From contig JALQTL010000126.1 in the NCBI GenBank assembly GCA_023260935.1, positions 1 through 7,698 of the forward strand: 7,698 nucleotides of DNA. The letters run 5' to 3'. The notes below the pieces were generated by a model. The model was given only the letters and a program-made list of their open reading frames with translations, was not told the DNA's origin and did not search any database. The DNA is from Paracoccaceae bacterium (GTDB lineage: Bacteria > Pseudomonadota > Alphaproteobacteria > Rhodobacterales > Rhodobacteraceae). The first letter of the stretch is position 1; the number at the start of each line of letters is the position of its first letter. Of this stretch, positions 5,170 through 7,698 are shown piece by piece. The position numbers and the translations under genes are program-made.

Positions 5170-5244
5170 CCCGGCCCTCTCCTCCTCCCTGGCCGGGACC
5201 GGAACGATCGGCGGCACCCCCTCCTCCTCCCTGGGGTGCCGCCG
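5170..5244 (+). ncRNA. CcsR-like sRNA unit 5 (two anti-SD hairpins, terminal)
   Basis: Hairpin 1: CCCGGCC/GGCCGGG (5170-5176/5191-5197), 14-base loop, CCTCCTCCC at 5181-5189. Hairpin 2: perfect 12-bp stem 5209-5220/5233-5244, 12-base loop, CCTCCTCCC at 5223-5231. This last hairpin is followed by a T-rich tail and ends the transcript. The unit lies only 87 bases after unit 4 (loop to loop), against 108-111 between the earlier units. Confidence 0.85.
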
Positions 5245-5253
5245 TTTTCGTTT
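5209..5253 (+). terminator. Rho-independent terminator ending the DUF1127-sRNA operon
   Basis: A perfect 12-bp GC-rich stem (CGGCGGCACCCC and complement) is followed by TTTTCGTTT. It is the only hairpin of the array with a T-tract, so the transcript should run from the promoter near 4443 to about 5250. The loop is the anti-SD motif itself, so terminator and regulatory hairpin are one structure. Confidence 0.8.
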
Positions 5254-5259
5254 GTGGGC

Positions 5260-5288
5260 TTGCGCCGGGCGGGGCCTGCGCGTTTAGT
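5260..5288 (+). promoter_or_regulatory. Possible promoter of the benE-like gene
   Basis: TTGCGC (5260-5265) and TTTAGT (5283-5288) are separated by 17 bases, a plausible housekeeping-type promoter just after the sRNA terminator. The start would be near 5295, leaving a ~24-base leader. Both hexamers are only partial matches, so this is tentative. Confidence 0.35.
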
Positions 5289-5318
5289 CGCGCCCCAGAC
5301 GGCGACAGGTGAGGCTTC

Positions 5319-6467
5319 ATGCGGATTTCGATGATTTCGGCGGCGGTGGTGGCGGCGCTTGTGGGCTATGGGTCTACCATAGCGCTGGTGCTGGCGGCGG
5401 CGGCGGCGGTGGGGGCCACACCGGAACAGACGGCAAGCTGGGTGCTGGCGGTCAGCTTTGCCAAGGCCATCGGATCGGGGCTTCTGTCGGCATGGAACCG
5501 GGTGCCGGTGGTGCTGGCATGGTCGACCCCCGGGGCGGCGCTGATTGCGGCATCTTCGGGCGTGACGATGCCGATGGCTGTGGGGGCCTTTGTGCTGGCG
5601 GCGGCACTGATCGCGCTGACGGCAGCGGTCCGCCCCTTGGGGCGGCTGGTGGCAGCGATTCCCGACGGTATCGCAGCGGCCATGCTGGCAGGCGTCTTGC
5701 TGCCGTTCTGCCTGAAGGGCATGGGGGCGGTGAATGCAGCGCCGTCGCTGGTGCTGCCGATGCTGGCGCTGTTTCTGGCGGTGCGGCTGAAGAACCCGGC
5801 GGTGGCCGTGCTGGCGGCCCTTGCGGCGGGGCTGGCGCTGGCCTTTGGCAGCGGCGTGGCAGTATGGCCCGCGATCAGCCTTCCGGTGCCGCAGCCGGTG
5901 CTGATCCTGCCCGAATGGTCGGCCGATGCGTTGATCGGTCTGGGGCTGCCGCTCTATCTGGTGACGATGGCCAGCCAGAACCTGCCCGGATTTGCCACCA
6001 TGCGCGCGCATGGCTTTGCGCCCCCTGTCAACCGCGCGCTGGCGGTTTCGGGCGGGCTATCGGGCATTGCCGCGCTGTTTGGCGCCCATACGGTGAACAT
6101 GGCGGCCATCACGGCGGCCATCTGCATGGGCGATGACGTGCATCCTGACCGCAGCCAGCGCTGGAAGGTGGGGCTGGCCTATATGGCGGTCTGGCTGCTT
6201 CTGGGGCTGTTTTCGCCGCTGATCCTGACGCTGCTGGCAGCCCTGCCGGGCGAGGTGATGACGGCCCTTGTGGCCTTGGCGTTGCTGGGCCCGCTGATGG
6301 GGGCACTTGCGGGGGCCTTTCACCACCCCGACCAGCGCTTCGCCGCAACGATGACGCTGGCCGTCACCGGGTCTGGCGTGGCGATGCTGGGAATCGGCGC
6401 CGCCTTCTGGGGGCTTCTGGCGGGGCTGGCCGTCTGGGGGCTGGACCGGGTGTGGAGCCGGGCCTAG
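5319..6467 (+). CDS. benE: BenE-family membrane transporter (benzoate/H+ symporter family, YdcO-like)
   Basis: This 382-residue, very hydrophobic protein has about 11-12 predicted membrane spans and almost no soluble segments. Family features are WSTPGAALIA (69-78) and the characteristic TMASQNLPGFATMRAHGF (216-233). Also present are GAHTVNMAAITAAICMG (255-271) and LLGPLMGALAGAF (322-334). The family is named after a proton-driven benzoate carrier of Acinetobacter, but most members are uncharacterised and no benzoate-degradation genes are in the window, so the substrate is unknown. The ATG follows GGTGAGG by 4 bases. The gene begins ~75 bases after the sRNA terminator and is probably transcribed on its own. 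Its TAG overlaps the uvrD stop on the other strand. The length is normal and there is no frameshift. The gene symbol indicates the family only. Confidence 0.88.
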   Translation: MRISMISAAVVAALVGYGSTIALVLAAAAAVGATPEQTASWVLAVSFAKAIGSGLLSAWNRVPVVLAWSTPGAALIAASSGVTMPMAVGAFVLAAALIALTAAVRPLGRLVAAIPDGIAAAMLAGVLLPFCLKGMGAVNAAPSLVLPMLALFLAVRLKNPAVAVLAALAAGLALAFGSGVAVWPAISLPVPQPVLILPEWSADALIGLGLPLYLVTMASQNLPGFATMRAHGFAPPVNRALAVSGGLSGIAALFGAHTVNMAAITAAICMGDDVHPDRSQRWKVGLAYMAVWLLLGLFSPLILTLLAALPGEVMTALVALALLGPLMGALAGAFHHPDQRFAATMTLAVTGSGVAMLGIGAAFWGLLAGLAVWGLDRVWSRA

Positions 6468-7698
6468 AACGGGATGTCATCCACCTGATCGGCGGGGGTG
6501 ACAAAGCGCGCCACGATGTTCTTCAGCCCGGCATGTTCGAAATCGATGGCCAGTTTGTCGCCCTCGATCCCCTGCACCTGGCCATAGCCGAATTTCTGGT
6601 GAAACACCCTGTCGCCGATCCCGAAGGCGGAAACCGCCTCGGCGTCGATGACCAGCCCCCGTGCCTCGCGCGGTTGCGAGATCGGGCGGCTGCTCTGACG
6701 ATCCTGCAATCGCCGCCAGCCGGGTGAATTGTAGACATCCGCCTTTGTCACCCGGTCTTCCATCGCAGACGTCGCCCCGAAGCCCACGCTTGCCGCCGCC
6801 CCGAAGCCGCCGCCGTAAAGCCCGGGCGGGGTCAACACCTCGACATGGGCGGAAGGCAGTTCGTCGATGAAACGAGAGGGCAACTGGCTTTGCCACTGGC
6901 CATAGACCCGACGGTTGGACGCGAAGGAGATCGTGCAAAGCTCTTCCGCACGGGTGATGCCGACATAGGCAAGGCGGCGTTCCTCCTCCAGCCCCTTCAG
7001 GCCGCTTTCATCCATGCTGCGCTGGCTGGGGAACAGGCCGTCTTCCCAGCCGGGCAGAAAGACCACCGGGAATTCAAGGCCCTTGGCGGCGTGCAGCGTC
7101 ATGATGCTGACCTTTTCGGCCGCCTCTTCGCTGTCATTGTCCATGATCAGGCTGACGTGTTCCAGAAAGCCCTGAAGATTGTCGAACTGGTCCAGCGCCT
7201 TGACCAGTTCCTTGAGGGTATCGAGCCGGCCCGGCGCCTCGGGCGTCTTGTCGTTCTGCCACATCGCCGTATAGCCGGATTCGTCCAGAATCTGTTCGGC
7301 CAGTTCGATATGGTTGTAATCGGGGAGCAGCGTCTGCTGGTGCCAGCGGTCGATGTTTTCGACAAACAGCCGCAACTGCCCGCCGCCCTTGCCGCCGATC
7401 ACGCCGCGGGCCACCGCCTCGCGCGCGCCTTCCAACAGCGGCACCCCTGCCCCGCGCGCCATGCGCTGCACCTCTCCCTGCGCCTTGTCGCCCAAACCGC
7501 GTTTGGGCTGGTTGACCACCCGTTCAAAGGCCAGATCATCCGACGGAGAGACGGCAAGGCGGAAATAGGCCATGGCATCGCGGATTTCCTGACGTTCGTA
7601 AAAGCGGGGGCCGCCGATCACGCGATAGGGCAGGCCGATGGTCAGGAAGAAGACTGGATCAAAATGCGTGATGCGATGGTGGACGTAATTCAATCCGG
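6464..7698 (-). CDS. uvrD: ATP-dependent DNA helicase UvrD/PcrA, C-terminal part, cut by window edge
   Basis: This is the C-terminal ~410 residues of a superfamily 1A 3'-5' helicase used in nucleotide excision and mismatch repair. Counting residues from an in-frame TTG at 7693, motif IV is at 18-46 (TIGLPYRVIGGPRFYERQEIRDAMAYFRL). Motif V follows at 199-208 (TLHAAKGLEF) and motif VI at 236-251 (EEERRLAYVGITRAEE). A glycine-rich linker and a Tudor-like C-terminal domain (357-400, FGIGDRVFHQKFGYGQV...) come after. That tail is usual in UvrD/PcrA. The true start lies beyond the window. The frame is open to the edge, but the residues encoded by about 7648-7698 (NYVHHRITHFDPV) do not show the R-x-x-x-Q-x-R-x-x-E pattern that normally precedes LPYR. 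The end may therefore be rearranged or misassembled. Confidence 0.92.
   Translation of the reverse strand, partial: GLNYVHHRITHFDPVFFLTIGLPYRVIGGPRFYERQEIRDAMAYFRLAVSPSDDLAFERVVNQPKRGLGDKAQGEVQRMARGAGVPLLEGAREAVARGVIGGKGGGQLRLFVENIDRWHQQTLLPDYNHIELAEQILDESGYTAMWQNDKTPEAPGRLDTLKELVKALDQFDNLQGFLEHVSLIMDNDSEEAAEKVSIMTLHAAKGLEFPVVFLPGWEDGLFPSQRSMDESGLKGLEEERRLAYVGITRAEELCTISFASNRRVYGQWQSQLPSRFIDELPSAHVEVLTPPGLYGGGFGAAASVGFGATSAMEDRVTKADVYNSPGWRRLQDRQSSRPISQPREARGLVIDAEAVSAFGIGDRVFHQKFGYGQVQGIEGDKLAIDFEHAGLKNIVARFVTPADQVDDIPF

Larger units (their letters stand above)
4756..5253 (+). repeat. Tandem array of five two-hairpin anti-SD sRNA units (CcsR / cuckoo RNA type)
   Basis: Ten loops carry CCTCCTCCC (nine exact, one CCTCCCTCCC). 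They start at 4766, 4807, 4877, 4917, 4986, 5025, 5094, 5136, 5181 and 5223. The steps are 41, 70, 40, 69, 39, 69, 42, 45 and 42 bases, so loops come in pairs with a ~110-base period that shortens once before the last pair. In R. sphaeroides four such RNAs (CcsR1-4) are processed from the DUF1127 transcript under stress. They affect C1 metabolism and pyruvate dehydrogenase (recalled). The strand is set by the DUF1127 gene upstream and the T-tailed last hairpin. No protein gene is credible here: the open frames crossing it are low-complexity translations of the repeats. Confidence 0.88.

Noticed and set aside
4732..5217. Open frames through the repeat region on both strands (e.g. minus-strand REEER-rich protein, 4732-5217)
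   Set aside because: Their composition is a direct translation of the AGGAGGAGG/CCTCCTCC loops. The stem pairing, the sigma-type promoter and terminator, and the known locus design explain the DNA as RNA-coding.
4756..5244. CRISPR array
   Set aside because: The repeat is only a 9-13-base loop motif flanked by complementary stems, steps alternate 40/70, and there are no cas genes; hairpin RNAs explain it better.
4707..6011. 434-residue open frame on the minus strand opposite benE
   Set aside because: It is rich in Arg, His and Gln with no domain, runs antisense to a well-recognised transporter, and has the composition of a GC-rich shadow frame.
5319..6467. Benzoate catabolism locus
   Set aside because: Only the BenE-type transporter is present; no ben or cat genes occur, so a benzoate role cannot be claimed.

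Overview
The window looks like chromosomal DNA from a member of the Rhodobacteraceae (Rhodobacter/Cereibacter/Paracoccus-like Alphaproteobacteria). The DNA is very GC-rich. The division genes are arranged as in this family, behind an unusually long leader. A DUF1127 gene followed by a tandem array of anti-Shine-Dalgarno RNA hairpins matches the CcaF1-CcsR locus known from Rhodobacter sphaeroides. I made no database comparison; family names come from motifs I can see.

Layout: Positions 1-2551 (minus strand) hold the start of the division and cell wall (dcw) cluster, in transcription order mraZ, rsmH (mraW), ftsL and ftsI. The last is cut off by the window edge. The coding regions are tightly coupled by TGATG and ATGA stop/start overlaps. 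Upstream of mraZ lies a leader of about 264 nt containing an intrinsic terminator, which fits the UpsM leader RNA. Next to its likely promoter are TGGG elements spaced on a 10-bp grid, which fit a MraZ operator. Positions 3190-4275 (minus) encode an Mrp/ApbC iron-sulfur carrier ATPase.

The most interesting part is positions 4443-5253 on the plus strand. An RpoH-like promoter is followed by a small DUF1127 gene (ccaF1-like, 71 aa). Then come ten stem-loops, nine of which carry exactly CCTCCTCCC in the loop. The loops alternate at about 40 and 70 nt, giving five tandem two-hairpin units of the CcsR (cuckoo RNA) type. The last hairpin doubles as a Rho-independent terminator. From memory, R. sphaeroides has four such RNAs; here I count five. 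Small spacer hairpins separate units 1-2, 2-3 and 3-4, but not 4-5.

Positions 5319-6467 (plus) encode a BenE-family membrane transporter. Convergent to it, and sharing a CTAG stop, is the C-terminal part of a UvrD/PcrA helicase (6464-7698, minus). The last ~50 bases of the window do not encode the residues expected just before the conserved UvrD block, so the contig end may be rearranged or misassembled.

How the parts may work together: the dcw genes are co-transcribed and probably feed back through MraZ and leader termination. The DUF1127 protein and the sRNA array appear to form one stress-induced operon, in which the protein is thought (from R. sphaeroides work) to influence maturation of the RNAs made from the same transcript.
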